The notes: generated by a model not told the origin, from the letters alone. A DNA stretch of 64,000 bases from JBASEY01 sp964404285 (GCA_964404285.1 CAYOJK010000001.1:1-64000); one strand, 5' to 3'; shown: positions 16,354 through 24,938, counted from the stretch's first letter. Numbers and translations are program-made.

Positions 16354-17235
16354 TTGAATAATCTGGATTATTTTGACGCTTTTGTTCATTATCTTATTGT
16401 TATAAGAATGCTTTCGAACCATTCTGTCGATGCATATTCAGCCGATGTAAGAGATTTTATTGCATCGGTTGATAATCCCCTTAATGCCAATGACACGGCT
16501 ATTCGAAAGCATCTTGAAACACTTCATCAAACAGGTGTTGCGCCTAGGTCCATCGCCAGAAAACTCAGTGCAATCCGAGCTTTTTATCGATTTCTAATTG
16601 ATCAAGGCCTGTGCCGGGAAGACCCTACAGAAGATGTGTCTATACGCTTTTCTCATGTCACTTTACCTAAACCAATTTCAGTATCGTGGGTGAACCGCCT
16701 ATTGCAAGCTCCGGATATTGCGACACCGTTGGGAATTCGTGATCGAGCAATTTTAGAGACGATGTACGCTACAGGAATGCGAGTTTCTGAAATATGCTCA
16801 CTTGAGCTTTATGGTTTGCATCCTGAGAAGAAATTCGTTCACTGTGTCGGCAAAGGTAACAAAGAACGCTTGATACCTCTGGGAAGAGAAGCCATCGAAT
16901 GGATTCACCGTTATATGCAGGACGCACGTCCAATTCTCAGCCGAGGTAAAAAACACTGTGACTATGTTTTTCTAAACAAATTGGGAAGCAGACTATCGCG
17001 TGTATCAGTCTGGCGAATGGTTCGAAAATATGCGATTGCCTCAGGAGCCCCTCATAATATTCATCCGCATGTCTTACGTCACAGTTTTGCCACCCACTTG
17101 GTAGCTAACGGCGCTGACTTGAGAGCTGTTCAGGAAATGTTGGGGCATGCAAGCATTTCAACGACAGAAATCTATACTCATGTAGCAAAAGAGCGCATGA
17201 AACAGATTATTCGAACACACCATCCCAGATCATAA
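16354..17235 (+). CDS. xerD: Tyrosine recombinase XerC/XerD
   Basis: This is the site-specific recombinase that resolves chromosome dimers at dif. The 293-residue protein has an N-terminal SAM-like core-binding domain (about 1-90) and a catalytic domain. All six active-site residues are visible: R143 (TGMRVSE), K167, H239 and R242 (HPHVLRH), H265 (LGHAS) and Y274 (TEIYTH). The TTG start at 16354 lies 23 bases after the lipoprotein stop. XerD is preferred because of chromosomal context and the partner-like ScpA/ScpB genes downstream; XerC cannot be excluded by eye. Confidence 0.9.
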   Translation: MNNLDYFDAFVHYLIVIRMLSNHSVDAYSADVRDFIASVDNPLNANDTAIRKHLETLHQTGVAPRSIARKLSAIRAFYRFLIDQGLCREDPTEDVSIRFSHVTLPKPISVSWVNRLLQAPDIATPLGIRDRAILETMYATGMRVSEICSLELYGLHPEKKFVHCVGKGNKERLIPLGREAIEWIHRYMQDARPILSRGKKHCDYVFLNKLGSRLSRVSVWRMVRKYAIASGAPHNIHPHVLRHSFATHLVANGADLRAVQEMLGHASISTTEIYTHVAKERMKQIIRTHHPRS

Positions 17236-17483
17236 TTTTCCACTAAAAAAATAGCACAGGTTAAAATATCTCAGCATCTAAAAAAACAATCATGGGCTAT
17301 TCTTTTCCTAATATGAACTCAGAGTTTGGCACACCGTTTTGATTACATTCTTTAAAATTGCAATTAAATATTTGAATACATCAGTTCCATCAAGATCACG
17401 CTCGATCATTGAAGCGCCGGATAATCGGTAGAAATCACTTTCAGGTTTGTCGTAATGATATATAATGACCCTAGGAGGATAAA
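17236..17483. other. Intergenic gap with a possible small minus-strand open frame
   Basis: No clear gene lies in this 248 bp. The minus strand is open for 63 codons (17499-17308, overlapping the next gene) and reads protein-like, for example YHYDKPESDFYRLSGASM, with an internal ATG at 17409 but no good ribosome site. It may be a remnant or chance. On the plus strand TATAAT (17461-17466) precedes the M50 protease gene but has only a weak -35 match. Confidence 0.25.
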
Positions 17484-18152
17484 ATGACTTTAGCAACAAT
17501 TCCCTATATCATTATATCATTCGTTATTGTGATCATCTCATTGACATTTCATGAATACGCTCATGCTGCATCAGCTTTTGCTCTAGGTGATCCAACCGCA
17601 AAAAGCCGAGGCAGACTCTCTCTGAATCCGCTGGTTCATATTGATCCAATCGGCACAATTTTACTTCCACTTATTCTTTCCATGATGGGGTTTGGTGCAT
17701 TTGGATGGGCCAAACCCGTTCCGATCAATCCAGGTAATTTCCGCCGGCGCCGCCGTGATGTTGCTTTGGTATCTATTGCCGGTCCAGGAGCCAATCTGGC
17801 GCTTGCTATAGCTTCAACAGTGATTATCCGGGTTTTGACCCTTACTGGAAATGTAACACAAGCCAAATCCTTTCTGTTTTTAATTTTTCTGAGTTTCATC
17901 AGAATCAATATTTTCCTGATGGTATTCAACATGCTTCCCATCATGCCTTTGGATGGTTCGGGAGTCGTTCAATATTTTATGTCACCAAAAACATTATTCA
18001 GCTATCAACAAATGGGACAAAAACTGATGCTGGTTTTTATGCTTATTCTTCTGCTTACTAATTGGTTCCACAGATTTTATTTGATTCCTGTCAGTAATAT
18101 ATTCTTTTTTATTCTACAACCATTTGCGGGCATTAAACTTGTTTTATGGTAA
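17484..18152 (+). CDS. Site-2 protease family (M50) membrane metalloprotease
   Basis: This is a small polytopic zinc protease of 222 residues with no PDZ domain. HEYAH lies in an early membrane segment (SLTFHEYAHAASAFALGD), followed by LNPLVHIDPIGTILLP, and NMLPIMPLDGSG provides the third zinc ligand. The ATG has CTAGGAGG upstream. Genes of this type often precede scpA in Desulfobacterota and Firmicutes. Its stop overlaps the scpA start by 7 bases. The substrate is unknown. Confidence 0.9.
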   Translation: MTLATIPYIIISFVIVIISLTFHEYAHAASAFALGDPTAKSRGRLSLNPLVHIDPIGTILLPLILSMMGFGAFGWAKPVPINPGNFRRRRRDVALVSIAGPGANLALAIASTVIIRVLTLTGNVTQAKSFLFLIFLSFIRINIFLMVFNMLPIMPLDGSGVVQYFMSPKTLFSYQQMGQKLMLVFMLILLLTNWFHRFYLIPVSNIFFFILQPFAGIKLVLW

Positions 18153-18901
18153 ACTTTCCTAGAGATTTTGTTCGTGTCAAGCTTGACCTCTTTGAAGGAC
18201 CTCTCGATCTTTTACTGCATCTGATTCAAAACAACCACATCGATATCTCTGCTATCAGCCTGGCAAAAATAACCGACCAATACCTTGAGACCATTCAGTT
18301 AATGAAGGAACTGGATCTGGATATCGCCGGCGAATATCTGGTGACTGCGGCTACGCTTGTGCTGATTAAATCTAGAACGCTCCTTCCACCGGCTGGTTTC
18401 CCTGCTGAAAATGACGACATCAATGATTCTCAAGAAGAACTGATACGTCGGTTAAAAGAGTATGAAATTTTTAAAAAGGCAGGAAACCAATTGGGAGTAT
18501 TGGAAGTAGATAGAAGCCAACAGCATCCTCGCCCTGTGTCGAATGATAAGGAAAAGCCGGAAACGGAATGGATTATCGATGTTTCGATGATTGATCTTTT
18601 GACAGCAATCAAAGATATTATGGAAAGACGTAAAGAAGTTCTTCTGCACGTTGTCAAAACCAATCCGGTTTCAATCAGGCAAAAGATGACATGGATCTTG
18701 AGCCAATTACACGAAGATGGCCCTGTATTACTTTCCAAACTGTTTGATACGGTTGAATCGAGGCAAGAAATGATAGCGATTTTTCTGGCAATACTTGAAC
18801 TTGTTCGCATTCAGTCAGTCAGAGCCAGACAGAAGACATTTTTAGGAGATATACGGTTGGTTTTGAATCAACCCCGTGCCAGTCGAGCAGATAATGCATA
18901 A
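18146..18901 (+). CDS. scpA: Segregation and condensation protein A
   Basis: ScpA is the kleisin subunit that joins the SMC ATPase heads and binds ScpB for chromosome condensation and segregation. The 251-residue protein has the N-terminal kleisin signature FEGPLDLLLHLIQNNHIDI and YLVTAATLVLIKSR, and a C-terminal winged-helix segment (EMIAIFLAILELVRIQSVRA). Length is normal. It overlaps both the M50 gene and scpB, so translation is coupled. No smc gene is in the window. Confidence 0.96.
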   Translation: MVNFPRDFVRVKLDLFEGPLDLLLHLIQNNHIDISAISLAKITDQYLETIQLMKELDLDIAGEYLVTAATLVLIKSRTLLPPAGFPAENDDINDSQEELIRRLKEYEIFKKAGNQLGVLEVDRSQQHPRPVSNDKEKPETEWIIDVSMIDLLTAIKDIMERRKEVLLHVVKTNPVSIRQKMTWILSQLHEDGPVLLSKLFDTVESRQEMIAIFLAILELVRIQSVRARQKTFLGDIRLVLNQPRASRADNA

Positions 18902-19517
18902 GTCATCTTTTTTTGCGATGTGTGAAGCCTTGTTGTTTTCAATGTCTGAACCGATTCGTGAGGAAACAATCATGCAGATTGTCCGTGAAGAAATTGATCA
19001 GATCGAAGGATTGAATTTTTCGGATTTTGTCGCATGGTTTAATACTCGAGACTCCGGCTTGAGGATTATCAAAGTTGCCAATTCCTGGCTGATGGTCACA
19101 CGAGCAGAATATTCCGACGCTATTCTTCGATTGAAAAAAAACTGTCAAAAAGCTCGATTTTCAAGAGCAGCTTTGGAAACACTTGCCATTATTGCCTATA
19201 GGCAACCGATAACAACGCCGGAAATTGAGCAGATACGGGGAGTCGACAGCTCGGGAATATTGAAAAATCTCCTTGTTAAAAAACTCATCACTGTTCTGGG
19301 CAGGAAACGAGCTCCAGGTAATCCGCTTTTATATGGCACTACCCGTCAATTTCTTGTTGTTTTCGGTCTTGACAGCCTTGATTCCCTACCAAAACTCGAA
19401 GAGTTTGGCATGACGCAAAACAGTATGCACGCGTCTATTAAAAACCTTCCTTTAAATGAGATGGACGTAAAAAATCAACCGGATTTGATGGAGAAACTGA
19501 ATGAAACGAACAGCTGA
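18894..19517 (+). CDS. scpB: Segregation and condensation protein B
   Basis: ScpB forms a dimer that binds ScpA in the Smc-ScpAB complex. This 207-residue product has two winged-helix domains. The first starts at CEALLFSMSEPI and the second contains FSRAALETLAIIAYRQPITT and RGVDSSGILKNLL, the most conserved family motif. The ATG at 18894 is preferred to a GTG at 18876 on family N-terminal length; neither has a strong ribosome site. It overlaps scpA by 8 bases and rluB by 17. Confidence 0.95.
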   Translation: MHKSSFFAMCEALLFSMSEPIREETIMQIVREEIDQIEGLNFSDFVAWFNTRDSGLRIIKVANSWLMVTRAEYSDAILRLKKNCQKARFSRAALETLAIIAYRQPITTPEIEQIRGVDSSGILKNLLVKKLITVLGRKRAPGNPLLYGTTRQFLVVFGLDSLDSLPKLEEFGMTQNSMHASIKNLPLNEMDVKNQPDLMEKLNETNS

Positions 19518-20358
19518 TATTCCTCTTGTACGTTATCTAGCCTTAACAGGCCAAGGATCACGACGAACATGTGATAACTTGATCTTGCAAGGCAGAGTCC
19601 AGGTAAATGGTGTCATAGCACGGCCAGGCATGCGTGTCGTCCCAAACATTGACACGGTTCGGTTGGACAATGAAACTATTGATTATCCTCCAGTATTTAT
19701 TTACCTGTTACTTTACAAGCCCAAAGGCTATCTCGTCAGCGATTTTGATCCTGAAAACAGGCCGCTTGCAAAAAAGTTTCTCCCTGATTATGGAATGCGG
19801 TTATTTCCTGTAGGCCGACTAGATTTTCAAACAGAAGGCGCCATCCTCTATACCAATGATGGGCTCTTTGCCAATAGAATTGCTCACCCAAGAAATCGAA
19901 TTCACAAGACATATTTGGCAAAAGTGCGCAATATTCCAACTGCAGCAACACTACAGAGGTGGACAAGAGGCATTAGAGATCAAAAGCAGATATTGAAAGC
20001 GTTTGATGTTCGTATTGAAAAAACGACAAAACAGAATGCGTGGTTGAGAGTGATTCTGACGGGGGGAGTCAATCGCCAGGTCAGGCGGATGGGCGAAGCG
20101 ACCGGTCACCCCGTCGTCAAGCTGATACGCCTATCCGTTGGAACAATTGATCTGGGGTCGTTAAAACCAGGGCAATATCGAGAATTGTATCCATCGGAAG
20201 TCAAATCCTTTCATCATGCCGAGCAGAAGACTCAAAAACCGCTTGTGCAAACTGTGAAACCTGCAAGATCTTCAAAAAAAACTCCTCGAACTTTTCGCTC
20301 ACAAATAATAAAAGGAAAGAAAAATGACACGAAGACTCAAAATCGGCGACGTAAGTGA
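19501..20358 (+). CDS. rluB: Ribosomal large-subunit pseudouridine synthase, RluB/RsuA family
   Basis: This enzyme isomerises a uridine in rRNA to pseudouridine. The 285-residue protein has an N-terminal S4 RNA-binding domain (about 1-50, LTGQGSRRTCDNLILQGRVQ). The RsuA-type catalytic core has the aspartate in VGRLDFQTEG near residue 107, and ends RQVRRMGEATGHPV. The C-terminal 45 residues are basic and disordered. The neighbourhood after scpB is classic for RluB. The start overlaps scpB by 17 bases, and its end overlaps the MerR gene. Confidence 0.93.
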   Translation: MKRTADIPLVRYLALTGQGSRRTCDNLILQGRVQVNGVIARPGMRVVPNIDTVRLDNETIDYPPVFIYLLLYKPKGYLVSDFDPENRPLAKKFLPDYGMRLFPVGRLDFQTEGAILYTNDGLFANRIAHPRNRIHKTYLAKVRNIPTAATLQRWTRGIRDQKQILKAFDVRIEKTTKQNAWLRVILTGGVNRQVRRMGEATGHPVVKLIRLSVGTIDLGSLKPGQYRELYPSEVKSFHHAEQKTQKPLVQTVKPARSSKKTPRTFRSQIIKGKKNDTKTQNRRRK

Positions 20359-20659
20359 ATTACTGAATATTCCTGCGTATGTGCTGCGGTATTGGGAAAC
20401 TGAATTTCCCGAATTGAAGCCGGAAAAAAGTCGATCAGGCCAACGTCTGTATAGTGATAAAGATATAGCTTTTATAGAAAAAATCGCTCAACTTCGTTAT
20501 ACGGAGAAGCTGACTATATCGGGTTGTAAAGACCGATTGAAACAGGAAAAACAATCTCAAAACATCCCAGAAGGCAAAGTGACATATTCACCTGATGTTG
20601 AGGAAAAAATCGACACGATAAAAAAAGGTTTACAAAAGATATTGGACCAACTACGATAG
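20324..20659 (+). CDS. MerR-family transcriptional regulator
   Basis: This is a 111-residue DNA-binding protein with an N-terminal MerR winged helix: RRLKIGDVSELLNIPAYVLR, YWETEFPELKPEKS and GQRLYSDKDIAFI. The C-terminal part is a short coiled helix with no cysteine cluster, so metal sensing is unlikely. Family members next to tRNA or ihfA genes are common in deltaproteobacteria, with no known effector. It begins within the 3' end of rluB and ends 16 bases before tRNA-Pro. Confidence 0.9.
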   Translation: MTRRLKIGDVSELLNIPAYVLRYWETEFPELKPEKSRSGQRLYSDKDIAFIEKIAQLRYTEKLTISGCKDRLKQEKQSQNIPEGKVTYSPDVEEKIDTIKKGLQKILDQLR

Positions 20660-20674
20660 CCGCGTAGTCTCCGT

Positions 20675-20751
20675 CGGGGCGTAGCGCAGTCTGGTAGCGC
20701 ACTTGCATGGGGTGCAAGTGGCCGGAGGTTCGAATCCTCTCGCCCCGACCA
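20675..20751 (+). tRNA. tRNA-Pro (anticodon GGG)
   Basis: A full cloverleaf can be folded by eye. The acceptor stem is CGGGGCG/CGCCCCG, the D stem GCGC/GCGC, the anticodon stem CTTGC/GCAAG with loop ATGGGGT, and the T stem GGAGG/CCTCT around TTCGAAT. The discriminator is A and CCA is encoded (20749-20751). The anticodon GGG reads CCC and CCU. Confidence 0.97.
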
Positions 20752-20756
20752 TGTTT

Positions 20757-21455
20757 ATGTCACCACAAATGAAAAGCCCATATTTTGAAGAATGCCTTAA
20801 AGAAACGATTTCTCGTCAACAAATGGTCGAAGAATTGGAAAACAATGTTTCGCCTATAGCGTCGCACGTTCTTCAAGCAATGCTGAAAATACCCAGACAC
20901 CTATTCGTCGATCCCGCACTAAATCACCAAGCATATAATGATATTAGGCTGCCTATAGGCTTTGAACAGACACTATCGCGACCATCGACTGTGGCCAGAA
21001 TGACCAGTTTGCTCGATGTAAAATCCAATCATCGCGTTCTGGAAATCGGCTCTGGATCAGGTTATCAAACAGCCGTCCTGGCTGAACTTTGTTTGAAGGT
21101 CTATTCAGTTGAATGGCATCAGCAACTAGCGAGGCAAGCCCGTGCTCGGCTGAGCGATCTGGGGTATTTCACCGCGCGAATTGAACATGGTGACGGAAGC
21201 CAAGGCTGGCCTGCAGCAGCTCCCTTTGATCGAATCATTGTTACAGCCGGCGCACCGACTATACCCGAAGCAGTCTGTTATCAATTAACTGTTGGTGGAA
21301 AAATGGTTGTTCCTGTCGGCCCGAAAAATGCCCAGGAACTGCTGCTGATTCAACGATCCGATATCAACGGCGAACCCGTTTTCGATGTTTCTCATCACGG
21401 TCCTTGTGAATTTGTCGATCTGGTGGGTAAAATGGGCTGGCCGGACTCAAAATAA
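20757..21455 (+). CDS. pcm: Protein-L-isoaspartate O-methyltransferase
   Basis: Pcm methylates isoaspartyl residues in aged proteins and so starts their repair. The protein has 232 residues from the ATG at 20757. It has the class I SAM-binding motif VLEIGSGSGYQTAVLAEL (near 85), PIGFEQTLSRPSTVARM before it, and DRIIVTAGAPTIPEA with GGKMVVPVGP after it, all typical of Pcm. Two other in-frame ATGs are at 20751, sharing the last base of the tRNA CCA, and 20769. None has a clear ribosome site. Confidence 0.92.
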   Translation: MSPQMKSPYFEECLKETISRQQMVEELENNVSPIASHVLQAMLKIPRHLFVDPALNHQAYNDIRLPIGFEQTLSRPSTVARMTSLLDVKSNHRVLEIGSGSGYQTAVLAELCLKVYSVEWHQQLARQARARLSDLGYFTARIEHGDGSQGWPAAAPFDRIIVTAGAPTIPEAVCYQLTVGGKMVVPVGPKNAQELLLIQRSDINGEPVFDVSHHGPCEFVDLVGKMGWPDSK

Positions 21456-21473
21456 CTCAGGAGGCTCATATCG

Positions 21474-22535
21474 ATGACACAAAAATCAACGTATAAACCC
21501 GTGACGGCTTTAAGCGGAACCGGTCTTTTTTTTAAAGGCCTTCTAATTGGAATAGCCAATATTATCCCTGGCGTCAGTGGTGGAACGTTTGCGCTTATCC
21601 TCGGAGTACTGGAACGCTTACTATCGGCTCTCCAAAATTTGACACCCAAAAATGTGATTGCACTACTTATGACGCTGCCTGGCTTGAAAAAATCCTCTTC
21701 CACAACAACATTTTTTGGTAAATTGGCTGAAATGGATATCTTCTTTCTTATCTGTCTTGCCGTCGGAGCCGGCGCCTCAATTCTTAGCCTTTCACATCCA
21801 ATCGATCGTCTGTTGACGGAATACCCCGCCTATACACTATCCTTCTTTCTTGGCCTACTGATTCCTACAATCGCCGTACCTTGGAAAATGATGAAAGGTC
21901 GGCCCACTTTTAGACAATTGATTTGGATGATCCCCGGAATAGCCCTGACCATTTTCGTCTCCTTCGCCTTCGGGAAAACCGGCGGATTCGGCGATAACCT
22001 AATTTGGGGATTCCTTACCGGAGTTATCGCTATATGTGCAATGATACTGCCCGGTATCAGCGGTTCATTCGTCCTTCTTGTCCTGGGTCAATATCAAAAT
22101 ATCCTAAGAAAACTACAAACCATACAAAAATCTCTGGATTTAAGCGCCTGGATCTGGTTGATAATCTTCGCTCTTGGATGCCTTGTCGGTATGATCGCTT
22201 TCGCAAGACTCCTTAAATGGATATTGGAGAATCGTAGAAATGCTACCTTGGCTTTCTTGATCGGCCTGGTGCTAGGCTCATTCTGGGTACTCTGGCCATT
22301 CAAAGATTATGATTATAATCCCGACCTGACACATATTGAACTGGAATTTCAGGAACGGGTTGCAGAAAAAAAAGATATTCAGATCGCTACAGCGCCCAAT
22401 ATACTCCCGAAAGCAACCAACGATATTTTATGGAATGGTTTATTTATCGCTCTGGGCTTGGTCGGAGCTATAGGTCTGAATAAATTGGGTTCTTCATCCG
22501 ATAACGATGACCAACCTGAATTAAAAACAATTTAA
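21474..22535 (+). CDS. DUF368 family membrane protein
   Basis: This is a polytopic membrane protein of 353 residues, with about eight to nine hydrophobic segments. It contains the two repeated family signatures GIANIIPGVSGGTFALILGV (27-46) and AMILPGISGSFVLLVLGQYQ near 185. These belong to DUF368, a group distantly related to undecaprenyl-phosphate translocase (DUF368/PopT) proteins. A role in recycling the lipid carrier across the membrane is therefore possible, but it is inferred from family reports. AGGAGG lies upstream of the ATG, 18 bases after pcm. Confidence 0.88.
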   Translation: MTQKSTYKPVTALSGTGLFFKGLLIGIANIIPGVSGGTFALILGVLERLLSALQNLTPKNVIALLMTLPGLKKSSSTTTFFGKLAEMDIFFLICLAVGAGASILSLSHPIDRLLTEYPAYTLSFFLGLLIPTIAVPWKMMKGRPTFRQLIWMIPGIALTIFVSFAFGKTGGFGDNLIWGFLTGVIAICAMILPGISGSFVLLVLGQYQNILRKLQTIQKSLDLSAWIWLIIFALGCLVGMIAFARLLKWILENRRNATLAFLIGLVLGSFWVLWPFKDYDYNPDLTHIELEFQERVAEKKDIQIATAPNILPKATNDILWNGLFIALGLVGAIGLNKLGSSSDNDDQPELKTI

Positions 22536-22566
22536 TCCCTTTGCGCGACTATCGATAAAATTTATC

Positions 22567-22594
22567 TTGACAGGATTACTAATAACAGTATTCT
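22567..22594 (+). promoter_or_regulatory. Promoter of the Rrf2 regulator (and probably hcp)
   Basis: A perfect TTGACA (22567-22572), a 16-base spacer and TATTCT (22589-22594) predict a start near 22601. That start lies downstream of a GTG at 22596, which argues that translation begins at the ATG at 22635. Confidence 0.55.
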
Positions 22595-22605
22595 AGTGCT
22601 AGAAT
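22590..22605. promoter_or_regulatory. Palindromic operator overlapping the -10 box
   Basis: ATTCTAGTGCTAGAAT is a perfect inverted repeat with 7-base arms and a 2-base centre. It covers most of the -10 box and the predicted start site of the Rrf2 gene. Rrf2 proteins bind such dyads as dimers, so autorepression is likely. Confidence 0.55.
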
Positions 22606-22634
22606 TCGCCCTTTGGGGGAGAAATACTTTTTTT

Positions 22635-23051
22635 ATGGATGGAATATTGTTTTCAAATGCGTTTTCGTTGGCCTTACACTCAATGGTAATGCTGGCTGAA
22701 TCGTCTAGTAAACTCAGCACAACAACCGAAATTGCGGCAGAAATAGGCGTTTCAGCCCATCATTTATCAAAAGTTCATACACGTTTGGTTCAACACGGAC
22801 TGCTCCGATCCCATCGTGGGCCTGGTGGAGGTTTACAATTAGCGTTACAACCCCAGGAGATTTCGTTGATGGACGTTTACACAGTCATAGAGGGTCCATT
22901 TCCTTTAAAAACATGCATATTGGGAAAACGTGTTTGTAGTAAAGCTTCTTGTATATTTGGGAATTTTTTCAAAGATTATAATGATCATCTCAGGAACTAT
23001 TTTGAACAGACGTTGTTATCGGATTTGATCCAGAAAGGTGATTCCGATTAA
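22635..23051 (+). CDS. Rrf2-family Fe-S transcriptional regulator
   Basis: This 138-residue regulator has an Rrf2 winged helix (EIAAEIGVSAHHLSKVHTRL, then RGPGGGLQLA). Three cysteines, C94, C101 and C106 (TCILGKRVCSKASC), are the pattern that holds an Fe-S cluster in IscR and NsrR. Gene order places it 33 bases upstream of hcp, so an NsrR-like role in sensing nitric oxide is a fair inference. The spacing x6/x4 differs from the E. coli proteins. The palindrome on its promoter supports autoregulation. Confidence 0.88.
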   Translation: MDGILFSNAFSLALHSMVMLAESSSKLSTTTEIAAEIGVSAHHLSKVHTRLVQHGLLRSHRGPGGGLQLALQPQEISLMDVYTVIEGPFPLKTCILGKRVCSKASCIFGNFFKDYNDHLRNYFEQTLLSDLIQKGDSD

Positions 23052-23084
23052 TATAATTACTCAATCATTTTCAAGGAGGTATTC

Positions 23085-24722
23085 ATGTTTTGTTATCAGT
23101 GTCAGGAGACAGTTAAAAATGAGGGATGCACGGTCAAGGGTGTCTGCGGCAAACCTGACGAGACAGCTTGTTTGATGGATCTATTGATCCACTCTCTTAA
23201 AGGTTTGGCGATTTGGGGTGAAAAAGCCGAAAAAAAAGGAGCTTCTATTCGAGAGGCGGGTCATTTTGTGACACAAGCATTGTTCGCTACCATCACGAAT
23301 GCAAATTTTGATAATGACAGAATTGAATCGTTGATTCACGAAGCTTTAAGAATACGGGATTCTCTTATGAAGCAGGCTGGTCGTGGTGGTTGTAAGAAAA
23401 ACCTACATGATTCCGCGACCTGGACTCCAATTGAAGGGGAATCGTTATTGGAGAAAGCCAAAACGGTCGGTGTTCTGGCAACAGAAGACGTAGATGCGCG
23501 GTCATTACGTGAATTATTGATTTACGGTTTGAAAGGCATGGGAGCTTATTGTGAACATGCTGCGATTCTGGGATACTCTGACGATGAGTTATATTCTTTC
23601 ATGTTGAGAGCTCTTGCATCGACCACACGCAAACTCAGCGTAAAAAAGATGACGGATATTGTATTGGAATGCGGCTCAATGGGTGTCAAAGCAATGGCGC
23701 TTTTGGATAAAGCCAATACTGAAACTTATGGCAATCCCGAGATGACCCATGTCAAATTGGGAGTCGGTAAAAATCCAGGTATTTTAATTTCCGGTCATGA
23801 TCTGAAAGACCTAGATGAACTTCTTCAGCAGACAGAGAACACTGGAGTCGATATCTACACCCATGGTGAAATGCTGCCAACCCACTATTATCCTGCTTTT
23901 AAAAAGTACAAGCATTTCTTTGGAAATTATGGCAGCTCTTGGTGGCATCAAAATTCAGAGTTTGAATCATTTAACGGTCCAATCTTGATGACCACGAACT
24001 GTATCATCCCGATAAAAGGCTCGTATAAAGACAGAATTTTTACAACAGGGATGGCGGGTTATCCAGGAGTCAAACATATCCCTGATAGAGTCCCAGGAAA
24101 ACAGAAGGATTTTTCAGAAATTATTGCCTTAGCTAAAAAGAGTCCGCCTCCTAAAGAGCTTGAAACCGGAGAAATTATTGGTGGTTTTGCCCATCATCAG
24201 GTCTTGGCGCTTGCCGATAAGGTAGTTGGCGCGATTAAATCTGGAAAAATCAAGCGTTTTATCGTCATGGCTGGATGTGATGGTCGTCAAAAGCAGCGAA
24301 GTTATTTCACAGAGATTGCTGAAGCTCTTCCGCCCGACACAATCATTTTAACGGCTGGATGTGCCAAATATCGCTATATTAAATTGAATCTCGGCGACAT
24401 CGATGGAATCCCCAGAGTTTTGGATGCAGGCCAATGCAACGACTCGTATTCTTTGGCTTTCATTGCTTTAAAATTGAAGGAAGTTTTCGGTTTGGACGAT
24501 ATCAACAAGCTGCCGATTTCATTTGATATTGCATGGTATGAGCAGAAAGCGGTTATTGTGCTTTTGGCCCTGCTGGCACTGGGTTTCAAAGGTATCCGTC
24601 TTGGGCCGACCTTACCCGCATTTCTATCTCCGAATGTCATCGATGTACTGGTAAAGAATTTTGATATTAAACCAATCGACACAGTTGAGAACGATGTTGC
24701 TGCGATGATGGCTGGAAAGTAG
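23085..24722 (+). CDS. hcp: Hybrid cluster protein (hydroxylamine/NO reductase)
   Basis: Hcp carries a [4Fe-4S] cluster and the unusual hybrid Fe-S-O cluster and detoxifies nitric oxide or hydroxylamine in anaerobes. The 545-residue protein has the N-terminal C3-x2-C6-x8-C15-x5-C21 of the cubane cluster. Hybrid-cluster ligands are visible in YTHGEMLPTHYYP, TTNCIIPI, MAGCDGRQKQR, TAGCAKYRY and DAGQCNDSYS. The short N-terminal spacing is that of the strict-anaerobe class. AAGGAGG precedes the ATG. It shares a likely operon with the Rrf2 regulator and ends at a strong terminator. Confidence 0.96.
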   Translation: MFCYQCQETVKNEGCTVKGVCGKPDETACLMDLLIHSLKGLAIWGEKAEKKGASIREAGHFVTQALFATITNANFDNDRIESLIHEALRIRDSLMKQAGRGGCKKNLHDSATWTPIEGESLLEKAKTVGVLATEDVDARSLRELLIYGLKGMGAYCEHAAILGYSDDELYSFMLRALASTTRKLSVKKMTDIVLECGSMGVKAMALLDKANTETYGNPEMTHVKLGVGKNPGILISGHDLKDLDELLQQTENTGVDIYTHGEMLPTHYYPAFKKYKHFFGNYGSSWWHQNSEFESFNGPILMTTNCIIPIKGSYKDRIFTTGMAGYPGVKHIPDRVPGKQKDFSEIIALAKKSPPPKELETGEIIGGFAHHQVLALADKVVGAIKSGKIKRFIVMAGCDGRQKQRSYFTEIAEALPPDTIILTAGCAKYRYIKLNLGDIDGIPRVLDAGQCNDSYSLAFIALKLKEVFGLDDINKLPISFDIAWYEQKAVIVLLALLALGFKGIRLGPTLPAFLSPNVIDVLVKNFDIKPIDTVENDVAAMMAGK

Positions 24723-24745
24723 AAAGGTTTCGTGCTGGATAGATT

Positions 24746-24773
24746 GGGTGGGTCTTGGACCCACCCTTTTTTT
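24746..24773 (+). terminator. Rho-independent terminator after hcp
   Basis: GGGTGGGTC (24746-24754) and GACCCACCC (24758-24766) form a perfect 9-pair stem with a TTG loop, followed by seven T residues. This is the clearest intrinsic terminator in the window. Confidence 0.92.
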
Positions 24774-24880
24774 GTTGATCGGAGCAGTAGCGATTAAAAA
24801 TTCTTGGTTTGCCAGTCGTAAAAGTGCAACTATATAGTTTAAATTAATGACGATCGAGGCTGATTGAGTTAAAATAGTTC

Positions 24881-24909
24881 TTGCACCCAGACGCTTATTT
24901 GGATATTGT
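24881..24909 (+). promoter_or_regulatory. Candidate promoter for tRNA-Pro(CGG)
   Basis: TTGCAC (24881-24886), a 17-base spacer and TATTGT (24904-24909) would start transcription near 24917, about 22 bases before the tRNA. The match is moderate. Confidence 0.35.
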
Positions 24910-24938
24910 TTTTTAGTCTGTTCGGTGTGAGGACAACA

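Noticed and set aside
22596..22634. Upstream GTG start for the Rrf2 regulator
   Set aside because: It lies before the predicted transcription start and inside the operator palindrome, and the added residues do not match the family N-terminus.
24774..24938. Integration site at tRNA-Pro(CGG)
   Set aside because: No integrase, no direct repeat of the tRNA 3' end and no foreign-looking genes follow. The nearby XerD-type gene has a chromosomal housekeeping context.
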